A DNA stretch of 64,000 nucleotides from Ahniella sp. (GTDB lineage: Bacteria > Pseudomonadota > Gammaproteobacteria > Xanthomonadales > Ahniellaceae), in the NCBI GenBank assembly GCA_016712105.1, contig JADJRU010000008.1, positions 62,001 through 126,000 on the forward strand, given 5' to 3'. The notes below the pieces were generated by a model. The model saw only the letters and a list, made by a program, of their open reading frames with translations. It made no database searches and was not told the origin of the DNA. How positions within the stretch are numbered: position 1 is the stretch's first letter; each line of letters starts with the position of its first letter. Both the position numbers and the translations under genes were made by a program. Shown piece by piece: positions 8,480 to 18,382 of the stretch.

Positions 8480-9740
8480 ATGCAGGATATCCACCTTACT
8501 CGCGAATTGATCATGGGCTTGAGCGTCGCGCTCGGCGCAGGCTTGCTGATCGGCGTCGAGCGCGAGCAGCGCAAGTCGGAACATCCGCTCGCGGTCGCGG
8601 GCGTGCGCACGTTTGCGCTGATTGCGCTGTCGGGCGCGATCACCAGCCAGATCAGTGTGGCGCTGTTGTGTGTCGGCGCGGTGTTTGTCGGTCTGGCGGC
8701 GCTGGTCAGTTACATGCAAGTCAAGTCCGATGATCCGGGGCTGACTACCGAAATCGCCATGTTCGTGGTGTATGTGCTCGGTGCGCTGGCAATGGCCGCA
8801 CCGGTCCTCACCGCGGCACTGGCGGTGGTGGTCGGCTTGTTGCTTGCCCTCAAGACCCACTTGCATGTGCTGTCGCGTGAAATCCTGAGTGCGCAGGAAC
8901 TGCGCGACGGATTGCTGCTGGTGGCATCGGCGTTGATCGTGTTGCCCTTGATGCCGGATCGGGCGATTGATCCGAGGCAAGTCCTGAACCCCTACAAGGT
9001 CTGGCGTGGTCGTGCTGGTCATGGCGGTCAACGCGCTGGGTTATGTGGCGCAGCGGATGCTGGGCGCTCGTTCTGGGTTGCCGCTGTCCGGGTTTGCCAG
9101 CGGGTTCGTGTCGTCAACTGCGACCATCGGCGGCATGGGCCAGCGCGCTGCGGCGCATCCCGAACAACAGTCTTCATGTGTGGCCGCGGCAGCCCTGTCC
9201 AACGTCGCCACGATGGCGCAGATGGCGCTCGTGCTGGCGGCCTTGTCGCCGACCTTGTTGAGCCACTTGTTGGTGCCTCTGATCGCGGCGGGCATCGCGA
9301 CGGCACTGGTCGGGGGGCTCAGCACCTTTCGCGCCTGGCGCGAACCACAATCGGAAGCGCCGGGTTTGCGCGGGCGGCCCTTCGAGCCGAAACAGGCGCT
9401 CTTGTTCGCAGCGCTGGTCACCGGAATTCTGCTCTTTTCAGCGATTCTCGGCAGCACGTTCGGAAGCGGCGGTGTGCTGGTCGCGGCCGGTATCGCCGGG
9501 TTTGCCGATGTCCATGCCGCCGCGGCGTCGGTCGCGCAGATGTTCTCCGCGAATCAGGTCGGTATCGATCAGGCCGAGTGGGCCGTGGTGCTCGGTATCG
9601 TCTGCAATACCGCCAGCAAAGTGTTGGTGGCCTTCGCGACCGGTGGCCGTCGGTTTGCCTGGCAACTGATGCCCAGCCTGGTGGCGCTGCTGGCCGGTTT
9701 TACTCTGACCGTGTGGTTGTGGCAGCCGGCTCTGCCTTAG
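8480..9740 (+). CDS. MgtC/SapB and DUF4010 membrane protein (frameshifted at about 9005)
   Basis: Two adjacent frames together make one protein of about 420 residues. The first (from the ATG at 8480) has an MgtC/SapB-like start: 'GLSVALGAGLLIGVEREQR', 'VAGVRTFALIALSGAI'. It continues with membrane segments to 'LNPYKVWR'. The second resumes in the +1 frame at 'VVLVMAVNALGYVAQRMLG' and carries the DUF4010 region ('LSGFASGFVSSTATIGGMG', 'ALSNVATMAQMALVLA', 'SANQVGIDQAEWAV'). The join falls at 9003-9008, where one extra or two missing bases break the gene. In the DUF4010 family these segments are contiguous. Function unknown; an inner-membrane transporter-like protein. The 3' end overlaps the convergent polyamine-binding gene by 41 bases. 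Confidence 0.8.
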
Positions 9741-10885
9741 CCGGCTTTGCGGTAAAGCGGTCCCAGATTGCCCGCCACTGCGCCCGTCGCTCGTTCGGCA
9801 GGACAGGCGCATCCACCAGTCTTGCAGCGACCGAGGCATCCGGAAAGACCGAGCGGTCCGCGCGCAAGCTTTCATCGAGCATCGCGGTCGACTCCACATT
9901 GGTATTGGCGTAACGCAACGCATTGCTGATTTTGGCGATCACTTCGGGTTTCAGCAGGTGGTTGATCAGTTTGTGGGCATTACGCGGATGCGGTGCGTTG
10001 GCAGGAATCGCCATCACGTCCACCCAGCGCACCGCACCCTCACTCGGAATCACGTATTCGACGATCCGACCGGATTCGGCAGCCACGGCGCGGGCGCGCG
10101 CCAGATCGCCGGAATATCCCAGCACCACACAGGCCCGGCCCTCGGCGACTTCATCGTCGAATTCGTCGGCATTGATGACCCGCACATGCGGGCGGATGGC
10201 CATCAGCATCCGCTCGGCTTCGGCGAGGTCGTCGTCGGTTGCGGCCAGGGTCGAGCGATGGGCGGCGATCAGCGCCGAACTCATCACGTCCGTCATGTCT
10301 TCCACGACCACGACGCCACAGGCAGCCAGTTGAGCCACCTGCACCGGATCAAACAGCAGGTTCCAACTGTCGAGTTCGGCCTGCTCGCCGAGAATCGCGC
10401 GGACCTTTGTCCGTTTCGACTGCCAAACCTGTGGTGCCCCACAGGTAAGGCACCAGATACCGGTTGCCCGGATCCACTTCGGTCAGTCCGTGGATGATCT
10501 GGGCATCGATCTGACCGAGTCCGTCGAGCTGCCCCTTGTCGAGTTTCAGCAGGCGTTGATCGGCCACGAACCGCGCCGCCCAGGGCCGCGCCGACGGAAA
10601 GACAAGATCGTAATGGTGTTCGTCGAGGCGGGCGGCGAGTGTCTCGTTCCCGTCATAGGTGTCGTAGACGACCTTGATGCCGGTTTCACGCTCGAAGGAA
10701 TGCAGGGCTTCCGGGTCGATGTACTCGACCCAGTTGTAGACCGACAGGATGGGTTCTTCCTCGGCGACCACGGCCGACGGCGCGGGCGTCGGCTCCGATT
10801 GAGTGCAGCCCGTCAGGAACCCGGGCACGATCAAACAGGCCAGCAGTGGGGCCAGGGAACCGGTACGCACGGACATGAGCTTCAT
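9700..10885 (-). CDS. spermidine/putrescine-binding lipoprotein (PotD/PotF-like; frameshifted at about 10405)
   Basis: One extra base in the run AAAGG at 10404-10408 splits the gene; with it removed the product is 394 residues. The start at 10885 gives a lipoprotein signal 'LLACLIVPGFLTGCTQSEP'. Periplasmic polyamine-binding protein motifs follow: 'ILSVYNWVEYIDPE', 'GIKVVYDTYDGNETLAARL', 'YLVPYLWGTTGLAVETDK', then in the second frame 'VVLGYSGDLARARAVA', 'YVIPSEGAVRWVDVMAIPA' and 'AHKLINHLLKPEV'. It closely resembles Pseudomonas SpuD and E. coli PotF, the substrate receptors of polyamine ABC importers. No permease or ATPase gene is adjacent, so it is an orphan receptor here. Divergent from the GGDEF/EAL gene (163-base gap). 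Confidence 0.88.
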
Positions 10886-11048
10886 GGTACCCCTCGATCC
10901 AGACTGGCGATGCCGCACGGAGCGGCTCTGGCAATCGTCGGTATTGCCGGCGCACATGTCAATCGTACGAAAGACCGGGTTCAACCCGTTGCCGAAAGTT
11001 TTTGCGGATGACGTGCAAATTTCACGGTGCTCGTCGTACAGTCGGGTC

Positions 11049-13263
11049 ATGCCTGTACTCTGGAAGCCACTGACCCGCCTGCTGGCCTGGACCTTGGCCT
11101 ACTACCTGGCCGCGCTGGTTGCGGTCTGGTTTGCGCCGCAGGGGCCCGACGCCGTGAGCCTGATCTGGCCCGCCGCCGGAATCGGCTTCTCGGCGCTGAT
11201 GGTGCACGGCAATCGGTACTGGCCGATCATTGCGCTGCCGCTGGTGCCCTTGCATTTGTGGAACCTGCCCACCCCCTGGACATTTGTGCCGTTCTCGATG
11301 GCCGCCAATGTCCTGCCCACTGTCCTCGCTGTCTGGATGATCCGCCGCACCAAGGCAGGGCCGCTGGACTTTCGCCTCATTACCGGGTTCAACATGCTCG
11401 GCGCCAGTCTTGTGCTGGTGCTGACCAGCGCACTGATCGGTGCCACCGGGATGTGGTTCAGCGGCATGATTCCTCTGGCGCAATTCGGCGCGCGTGCTGC
11501 GGCATGGGCCATGGCCGACCTGGTCGGCATGGTCGCGGTGGCGCCAGCCCTGATGACTCTGCTGCGGATCAAGGAGTTTCCCGCACTTGGAGGCAGGCAT
11601 AGGGGTCGAACCACGCCGGTCCGAATATCTGTTGTGGGCCGCTGCCCTGACCGGCAGCCTCTCGGTGTTCTGGTTCTCGGGCAGCATGCAAAGCCACTTC
11701 GCGCTGGCGGTGGCGTGCCTGCCACTGTCCCTGGTTGTGTGGGCCGCCCTTCGGTTTCACCCGGCGCTGGCTTTGACGGCGAATGCCATTTTTTCGATCG
11801 GGCTGGCCACCATCGCGGCACTCGGTCTCGGCGGCTTTCAGGCACCCAAGAGCCTGGCCGAAACGGCAGCGCTGACTTGTTTCCTCATCATTGCGGCGGT
11901 GGTGCCGCAAATCCTCACGGCAGCGAACTATCAATTGCGCGTGGCCTCGCACCGGCAAGTCAAGCGGTCGCGCCACGACCCGATGACCCGACTGCCGAAC
12001 CGGCTGGCCTTCGAGCATGGGCTCAGGGCCAGACTCCGCGGGCCCGAAGGACGTGCGGTGTTGCTGTATGTCGATCTCGACCAGTTCAAGGTCATCAATG
12101 ACTCCCTCAGCCACGCCGCGGGTGATGCCTTTGTGCTGGGTGCGGCGGGTGTCCTCCAGTCGCGGCTCAAGCCGGGGCAATTTCTCGCGCGGATCGGCGG
12201 AGATGAATTTGCATTGATTGTCGAGGATGACGGCCACGTGCCGGCATTCGCCGAGGGTCTGGTGGAGGCCGTTGCGGCCTTGCGCCTGCCTTGGCAGGAC
12301 CAGGTCATGACGACAACAGCGAGTATCGGCGCCGCGCCGTTCGAGGCCGATGGATCGGATTTCGGCGAAGTGCTCGCGCGGGGTGATGCCGCGTGCCAAT
12401 CGGCAAAAGATCAAGGTGGCAACCGATTACATTGGTCTGAGGCCACCGACGAGGGCGTGATCGAAAAGCGCAATGCGATGCGCTGGGCGGTGCGGCTGGC
12501 CTCTGCCATCGACGAGGACCGTTTCCAGTTGCACTGCCAGAGTATCGTGCCACTGAGAGCCGATCATGGCCTGCGGCGCTTCGAAGTGCTGTTGCGGATG
12601 CGCGAGGAAGGCGCGAGCGGGTTGCTGATGCCTGGCCAGTTCGTGCCGGCCGCCGAACGATTCAACCTGGGTCCACGACTCGATCGTTACGTCCTCGACC
12701 GTACTCTGCGCTGGTTCGAGGCCAGCCCATCGGTGCTCGCCGAAGTCCAGCATGTCAGCGTCAACCTGTCGGCAGCAACTTTGACCGATGAGGGTTTCCC
12801 GGATTTTGTGCGACGACGCCTCGCCGATTCGGTATTAAAAGCCGAATGCCTGTGTTTCGAGATCACCGAAACCAGTGCCGTGCGTGACCTCGCAAAGGCG
12901 GCACGCATGATCGACCGTGTGCGCGAACTCGGCGCCCGGTTTGCGTTAGATGACTTCGGTACCGGCTTCTGTTCGTTTGCGTATCTCGCGTCCCTGCGGG
13001 TCGACTACTTCAAGATCGACGGCAGTTTTGTGCGTGACCTCGGGCACTCGCCGTTGGCGCTATCGATCGTGCGATCCATCGTCGACATCGGCAAGGTTAC
13101 CAACACGCTGACAGTCGCCGAGTGTGTCGAAACCACCGCATTGCGCGCGAAACTGGGTGCACTGGGCGTCGACTTCGCGCAGGGATACGCGATCGATCGC
13201 CCGCGCGAGATCAGCGAATACTTCTCGGCTCCGCCACCGGATTCTGTGGCGCTGGTGGGCTGA
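11049..13263 (+). CDS. MASE1-GGDEF-EAL cyclic di-GMP enzyme (frameshifted at about 11584)
   Basis: An extra C in 'TTTCCCGCAC' near 11581-11585 shifts the frame; corrected, the protein has about 737 residues. Residues 1-290 are an eight-helix-like MASE1 membrane sensor ('AVSLIWPAAGIGFSALMVHG', 'WAMADLVGMVAVAPALM'). The GGDEF domain (about 305-460) keeps an intact active site 'ARIGGDEFAL' and 'LPNRLAFE'. The EAL domain (about 485-735) has EVLLR in place of EALLR but keeps 'VNLSAATL', 'FEITETSAV', 'ALDDFGTGF', 'DYFKIDGSFVRDL', 'AECVET' and 'AQGYAIDRP', so phosphodiesterase activity is plausible; both activities may be present. It would set c-di-GMP levels in response to an unknown membrane signal. 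Confidence 0.88.
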
Positions 13264-13283
13264 ACCGCGCGAGGCAATATGTT

Positions 13284-13410
13284 CTTCTCCCGCTTTGCGG
13301 GAGAAGATGCCCGAAGGGCAGATGAGGGAAATCTGGCGACAAGACTTTCGAGGCCAATCTGCCCCTCATCCGGTCCTGCGGACCACCTTCTCCCGTTTCT
13401 CGGGAGAAGG
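13284..13410. repeat. family A nested palindromic repeat, copy 1
   Basis: About 127 bases bounded by two small hairpins of the type CTTCTCCCG-CGGGAGAAG (13284-13306 and 13386-13410). The inner arms 'CAGATGAGGG' and 'CCCCTCATCCGG' also pair loosely, so the whole element is a palindrome of palindromes. It lies between the convergent GGDEF/EAL and TPR genes and may serve as a two-way terminator. Related copies are at 31064, 37573 and 55329. Confidence 0.8.
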
Positions 13411-13424
13411 CAAAGGCGAAGTGA

Positions 13425-14273
13425 TTACTCGAGTTCCGCCTTGGCCGCTGCAATATCCAGCGCATCCATCGCTTCGCGAGGCTTGAGTTTCACGGCTTTC
13501 TCGTAACAAGCCATCGCGTCTTTTTCCTTCTTGTCGCCATACAGCAGCAACAGCGCGTTGCCCTGTTCGATGTGCACGATCGGCACGTCGGGGGCGAGTT
13601 TCAGGGCTTGTTTCAAGTGTTCTTCGGCAATCGCCGGCTTGGCGCCATAGGTGAGCGACGCCAGCATGCCACCGACCTTGTTGACGATTTCGGCGTGGTA
13701 CAGCGCCATGGCGGTGTGTGCATCGGCGTGTTTGGGCTGGATGGCCAGCGTGGCCTCCAGCGATACTTTGACCTTCCCGGCGAGCCCTTGTGTCAACGCT
13801 TTTGCGATGGAGATCTGCTGGCTGTAGCGGCCGAGCGCAAACGCGTGGAAATAGTGTGAGTTGGCTTCTTTCGGCAGCGCTTCGATCGCTGCTTCGGCGA
13901 GGCCTACGGCAGTCTCGAATCGTTTCAGGCGATCCTTGTCGTCCTTCACCAGATGAGCCGCATGGATCCCCATGGCCTTGCACGCTACGCTGGCGCCGAG
14001 CGGGCCGAGCGCTTCACCGGCCTCGAATGCGTCCTGGAAATCGCCGCGGTGGTAGGCGCGCCAGGCCTCCTGAAGACTCGTTGCGATCTTGCCGGCATCG
14101 GCGGCCTTGCCGAGTTTGCTGTTGGCCTTCAACAGTTTGGTGATGCGCGCTTCATCGGGAAACGGCTCCTGATCACCCACATGCAACTTGGCCCAGGCTT
14201 TTTCCAGTTTGTCACCGCTGTAGTCGAACGCCTTGTCGCCCAGCGTGAATGCCGCCCACTTCTTGCCTGCCAT
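13425..14273 (-). CDS. tetratricopeptide-repeat protein
   Basis: 282 residues from the ATG at 14273 ('MAGKKWAAFTLGDKAFDY'); an in-frame GTG or ATG a few codons upstream is possible. There is no signal peptide or membrane segment, so it is probably cytoplasmic. Repeated helix pairs with TPR-like spacing run from about residue 70 to the end, e.g. 'EAWRAYHRGDFQDAFEAGEA', 'EANSHYFHAFALGRYSQQ' and 'EHLKQALKLAPDVPIVHIEQ'. The last repeats ('KKEKDAMACYEKAVKLKP') are canonical. TPR proteins are scaffolds; the partner is unknown. It follows the membrane-protein gene by 76 bases on the same strand and may be the last gene of the corA/M28 cluster. Confidence 0.75.
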   Translation of the reverse strand: MAGKKWAAFTLGDKAFDYSGDKLEKAWAKLHVGDQEPFPDEARITKLLKANSKLGKAADAGKIATSLQEAWRAYHRGDFQDAFEAGEALGPLGASVACKAMGIHAAHLVKDDKDRLKRFETAVGLAEAAIEALPKEANSHYFHAFALGRYSQQISIAKALTQGLAGKVKVSLEATLAIQPKHADAHTAMALYHAEIVNKVGGMLASLTYGAKPAIAEEHLKQALKLAPDVPIVHIEQGNALLLLYGDKKEKDAMACYEKAVKLKPREAMDALDIAAAKAELE

Positions 14274-14349
14274 GTTCGCGCTCCGCACAGTCCAGATATG
14301 GCGCCGAGCATCATCGATTCGGGCGGCGCTGGCAAGGGCCGGGCAGGGC

Positions 14350-14937
14350 TCAATACCGCAGTTTCACCCAAACCAGGGCAGCAAAGTACGCCACGCCACT
14401 GGCCAGCATCTGTTGTGGGTTGTCCACCCACAGACCACTGCCCGGAATCGCTGCCTGAGCGCGCACTTCGTCGGTGATCATCAACGCCGGCATCGGAATC
14501 ACCGAGCCAAGCACCACCGCCGCAATGAACAGACCTGTCGACATCGCCCAGACGAATTGTCCATATGTTTGTGTTTCGCCACGGTGTGACCACAAGGCGA
14601 TGATCTTGCCGAGCAACAACCACAAGAATGCAAAGACCGGCCACCAAGCCTCGAAGATCAACGAAAACGCGCCGGCCAGCCCCATGTAAAGCATGCCGAG
14701 GCCAACCATCGCGACGCTTCGCTTCATGCGGCTCATCGACTTCTGTTCGCTGATGCCCATCATGAAGGCGCTGGAATGGATACAGATGAACTCGAACAGC
14801 ATCACCAGCATCATGGTCTTGATCCAGTGTGCTCCGATGATGGAAGGCGCCAGCCACGCCGCCAGGAACAAACCTGCATTGACGGCATCCGGCACGGCGC
14901 TCAACGCGCGCCCCGCGAAATGGGCCGGGCCCTGCAT
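14350..14937 (-). CDS. inner-membrane protein of unknown function
   Basis: 195 residues with about five hydrophobic segments, at approximately residues 18-33, 40-60, 73-90, 93-113 and 128-150. A polar region 'MGISEQKSMSRMKRS' separates the second and third, and 'LWSHRGETQTYGQ' the fourth and fifth. The start lies 2 bases after the stop of the M28 peptidase gene, so the two are almost certainly co-transcribed. No family recognised. Confidence 0.65.
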   Translation of the reverse strand: MQGPAHFAGRALSAVPDAVNAGLFLAAWLAPSIIGAHWIKTMMLVMLFEFICIHSSAFMMGISEQKSMSRMKRSVAMVGLGMLYMGLAGAFSLIFEAWWPVFAFLWLLLGKIIALWSHRGETQTYGQFVWAMSTGLFIAAVVLGSVIPMPALMITDEVRAQAAIPGSGLWVDNPQQMLASGVAYFAALVWVKLRY

Positions 14938-14939
14938 GA

Positions 14940-17273
14940 TCAGTTGCCCGGGACGGTTGGCGTGACCGAAGCGGGTTCGGTCAGTTGAGCAGCGTCAATA
15001 GGGGCCCAGACCCAAGTGGCATCCCCTGCTGCGATCGGAACACCCAGTGCATCGGTGCGATGTTGTGCGTCCGTCGCAGCCCAGGCCGGCAGTCCGGCCG
15101 AACGATCGAACACGAACCCTTCCGGGCTGGTGCCCAGCGGCAGGGTCAGTTCGATCTGGGCTTCATTGGCGTACACGGCCCAGACCAGAAATTTCTGTTG
15201 GGCATCCCGGTTGTATTTCGCACCCGGACTGATCGCGACGCCGTTGATGCGCACGGCACTGCGCGGCAGGCTGGCCGGGTGGACAAAACCGACCATGGCG
15301 GCCTCTCGCCGGGACTGCAGGGACAGTCGCCAGATCACCTGCCGGTCTTGTTCCCGACGTTCGATCACGCTCAGTACCGGAACCGGGCCGACCGATGGGG
15401 TCCCATCGTCAGGCAGACGGGTCGGTACGCGGCGTTCACTCCACGGAAACGGCTGTCCGAGCGACGTTGGGCGTGCCTGGGCACCCAGCAAGTGGTGACT
15501 GTCGTGGGCCAGCGAACTTTCATACGTCAACAAGGGGCGGTCCGGGCCTTGCACCACGTTGATCGAAACCGGCATCGGCGTGTGCGCGTCGAACGGCGGC
15601 CGGTTCAGGTCGATCGTGAGTTTCACCAGCACCAGTGCGACCAATGCGGTCAAAGTCTTGGGTCCGGCCCAGTGGCGATACGTGTCCGCCGACAGCCAGG
15701 GCAGCAGCACCAGTGCCGCAAGCGGGCTGACGACGAACATCAGACCACTGCCGAGTGACTCGTACAGCGACATCATCAAGGGACCGAACGTGACCAGCAG
15801 GCAGGCGGCCAACAGGCCGGCCGCCCAACGTTCGCCACGTGGCCACGCTGCCAGCAGCGCCGCGCCGAGCAGCAAGGGCAGCAGCAGCATGTAGACCGCA
15901 CCGGGAAGCAATTCCTGCAGCAGTACGCTGCCTGCGAGCAAGATCAGCAGCAAGCCGCTCAATAAGGTGATTGTCGGCATTTCACGCACATGCCGGATCT
16001 GGCCGATCAACGCCAGCCCGAAGGCGCCGAGCAGTGCGAACTGCCAACTGGTCCATTCCAGATTGGCTTGCCAGCGTGCCGGCATCCAGCCAGTGGCATT
16101 GAACACGGTATGGACCAGCCATGCAGCCAGCGCAATGACCACCACGGCGCCCATTTGCCAGGTGGCGGCACTCAAGGTCGCCGAAAAAATGGGACGCGTG
16201 CTGTCCAGTCGCCAACGCCAAACACCGACGAGCGCCGCAGCGAGCAGGATCAGGGGCCAACTGAACACCGAGGGCCAGAACAGCATGAATTGCCCGAACA
16301 CGTCGAAGTAGACCGCATCGCCGTCGGCCAACAATGGGCCGTCGAATGCGACGAACGCACGAGCCAGTGCCAGCGCGCTGTCGCCCTGGTCCTGCACGCT
16401 GCCGAGGCTGAGGTGCGCAAGATCATCCATCGGCGTGTGGTAACGCTGCGCGCCGCCAATGAATGCCATGCCGATACCCTGGCCGCCTTCGGCACGGAAC
16501 ACACTGAGGTCGGTGTCGTTCGGCAGGAGTTTGTAAATCTCGAAATACAAGGACGATGTTGATGGGTGCGGCAAGTGTTTGGCCATCAAGCCGGCAAATG
16601 TGGCATTGCCATCGGAGGTTTCGAACAGTCGGCTCAGGCCACCGGTTCCGCGCGCTTCCATGTTGATGAACGCGCGCACGAGTTTCGCTTCCGGTTCCTG
16701 CATGAACGCGCGGGCGCCGAGAAGCCCGGCTTCTTCGCCATCATCGATCAGCAGCAACACATCGTGTTCGAGGGGCGGGCCGTTCTTGAGTGCGCGACCG
16801 ATCTCCAGGATCGCGGCGACCGATGCCGCGGCATCGCCCGCACCGGGGCCGGCGAACACCGAGTCGTAATGCGAGGCGAGGACAACCAGTTGATCGGATC
16901 GTTTGCCCGGGATCCGCGCGTGAATGTTGTACGGCATGCCGCAGACACCGTAGGGCGCACAGACAAAACGGCTGCGGACTTCGGCTGGAATGCCGAGCGC
17001 ATTGAGTTCGCTGACAATACGATTGCGCACGCGTTCGTTTGCGTCGCTGCCCAGTGGATGCGGCTTCTGATCGGCCAACATCCGCGTCAGCAACACCTGT
17101 GCCCGCCCGGCCGAGAATTGGTCAGCCGGTGTTTCCGACGTGGTGGGTGTGGGCAATCGGCCACTGGCCAGCAGGCCCATCAATGCCAGACCCATCAGCA
17201 CCAGGGCAAACAACGCGGCCGGTGTGGACCGTTCGCCGCCAACGCGAAGTTCCTGGGCCGAACTCACAGCCAT
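14940..17273 (-). CDS. M28-family zinc peptidase with C-terminal membrane domain
   Basis: 777 residues. After an N-terminal membrane anchor (about residues 18-40), residues about 60-350 form an M28 aminopeptidase-like domain with metal and active-site motifs 'VVLASHYDSVFAGPGAGDAA' and 'LLIDDGEEAGLLGARAFM' and a later 'RYHTPMDDLAHL' zinc-ligand histidine. Residues about 360-600 contain some eight hydrophobic segments, followed by a soluble tail. This layout resembles the eukaryotic ER/vacuolar M28 proteases (Fxna/Pff1 type) and their bacterial relatives. Substrate unknown; the active site should face the periplasm. The chosen ATG (17273) lies inside the end of corA, giving a 10-base overlap and translational coupling. 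Confidence 0.85.
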   Translation of the reverse strand: MAVSSAQELRVGGERSTPAALFALVLMGLALMGLLASGRLPTPTTSETPADQFSAGRAQVLLTRMLADQKPHPLGSDANERVRNRIVSELNALGIPAEVRSRFVCAPYGVCGMPYNIHARIPGKRSDQLVVLASHYDSVFAGPGAGDAAASVAAILEIGRALKNGPPLEHDVLLLIDDGEEAGLLGARAFMQEPEAKLVRAFINMEARGTGGLSRLFETSDGNATFAGLMAKHLPHPSTSSLYFEIYKLLPNDTDLSVFRAEGGQGIGMAFIGGAQRYHTPMDDLAHLSLGSVQDQGDSALALARAFVAFDGPLLADGDAVYFDVFGQFMLFWPSVFSWPLILLAAALVGVWRWRLDSTRPIFSATLSAATWQMGAVVVIALAAWLVHTVFNATGWMPARWQANLEWTSWQFALLGAFGLALIGQIRHVREMPTITLLSGLLLILLAGSVLLQELLPGAVYMLLLPLLLGAALLAAWPRGERWAAGLLAACLLVTFGPLMMSLYESLGSGLMFVVSPLAALVLLPWLSADTYRHWAGPKTLTALVALVLVKLTIDLNRPPFDAHTPMPVSINVVQGPDRPLLTYESSLAHDSHHLLGAQARPTSLGQPFPWSERRVPTRLPDDGTPSVGPVPVLSVIERREQDRQVIWRLSLQSRREAAMVGFVHPASLPRSAVRINGVAISPGAKYNRDAQQKFLVWAVYANEAQIELTLPLGTSPEGFVFDRSAGLPAWAATDAQHRTDALGVPIAAGDATWVWAPIDAAQLTEPASVTPTVPGN

Positions 17274-18268
17274 TTCGCCTTGCGCAGGATCGCAAACGTC
17301 ACACCCACAACGCTCAGGGTGAGTCCGAAGAATGCGTAATAGCTGTATTCGCCTGGCAGTTCGGGCATGTGTTCGAAGTTCATGCCATACCAACTGGCCA
17401 TCAGGGTCGGGATACCCAGCAATCCGGCCCAGCCCGCGAGGCGCTTCACGACTTCCCCTTGTCCGACCGTGACCATCGCCAGGTTGACGCTCATGGCCGC
17501 AGTCAGCATTTCGCTCATCGTGTCGCTGGCTTCCTTGACGCGCATGCTGTGGTCGAAGACGTCGCGGAAATACGGGCGCACCTCGTCCTTGATCAGCGTC
17601 GGATGGAATCGCACCAATTGGTTCGTGATGTCCTGGATCGGCGACACCGCCAGGCGCAGCGTGACCAGTTGTTTCTTCAGGTCATACAGCCGCTCGATCG
17701 TTTCGCGTTTGTAACTGCCGTCGAAGATGTCCTGCTCGAGTTCGGCCAGTTCGGTTTCGAACTCGCGCACGATCGGCATGAAGTTGTCGACGATGAAGTC
17801 CATGACCGCATAAAGGCCATAACTCGGCCCATAACCCAGCAGGTCGGGTTCCTTTTCGCAGCGGCCGCGCGCTGCTGCGTAAGACAAGGACGCGCCATGG
17901 CGAACGGTGACCAGATAACGCTGGCCGACAAAAATGTGGGTTTCGCCGAACTCGATCTTGCCGGCCACAAATTGGGCAGTGTGCAAGGCGACAAAAAGCG
18001 AATTGCCGTACACCTCGATTTTCGGGCGTTGATGCGCATGGTGTGCATCCTCGATCGCCAGATCGTGCAGTTCGAACTCTTCCTGCAGTTTCAGCAGCAG
18101 TTCTTCGTCCGGTTCATGCAGGCCGACCCACACGAACGTGTCGTCGCGCTTCAGTACATCACTGATCTCTTCGATCGTGATGTCCGGCAGTCGGCGCCCG
18201 TCCATGGTGTAGGCCACGCAGTTGACGACCATATTGCGACTGCCCTGATATCGGACATCAAGGTTCAT
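17264..18268 (-). CDS. corA: CorA-family magnesium/cobalt transporter
   Basis: 334 residues from the ATG at 18268, which is preceded by GGAGG; longer in-frame starts lack this. The large N-terminal cytoplasmic domain is followed by two C-terminal membrane helices joined by the signature loop 'YGMNFEHMPEL' (about residues 298-308), which contains the GMN selectivity motif. 'TLMASWYGMNF' and the final 'FAILRKAKWL' match the family. It forms a homopentameric Mg2+ channel. It is the first gene of the minus-strand run down to 13425 and is divergent from rlmM. Confidence 0.94.
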   Translation of the reverse strand: MNLDVRYQGSRNMVVNCVAYTMDGRRLPDITIEEISDVLKRDDTFVWVGLHEPDEELLLKLQEEFELHDLAIEDAHHAHQRPKIEVYGNSLFVALHTAQFVAGKIEFGETHIFVGQRYLVTVRHGASLSYAAARGRCEKEPDLLGYGPSYGLYAVMDFIVDNFMPIVREFETELAELEQDIFDGSYKRETIERLYDLKKQLVTLRLAVSPIQDITNQLVRFHPTLIKDEVRPYFRDVFDHSMRVKEASDTMSEMLTAAMSVNLAMVTVGQGEVVKRLAGWAGLLGIPTLMASWYGMNFEHMPELPGEYSYYAFFGLTLSVVGVTFAILRKAKWL

Positions 18269-18382
18269 GCGGCCTCCGGCTGAAAATCCGCAAGCGCATC
18301 CTGCGGGCGCGTGAATCATGCCTTCACGCATGGATTGCGGCAATGGCGGCGCTATGATGTGTTTTTGACGCGAGTACCCGAC

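Noticed and set aside
9003..9010. Programmed ribosomal frameshifting in the DUF4010 gene
   Set aside because: No slippery heptamer or downstream pseudoknot is evident, and many nearby genes show similar isolated indels, so a sequence error is simpler.
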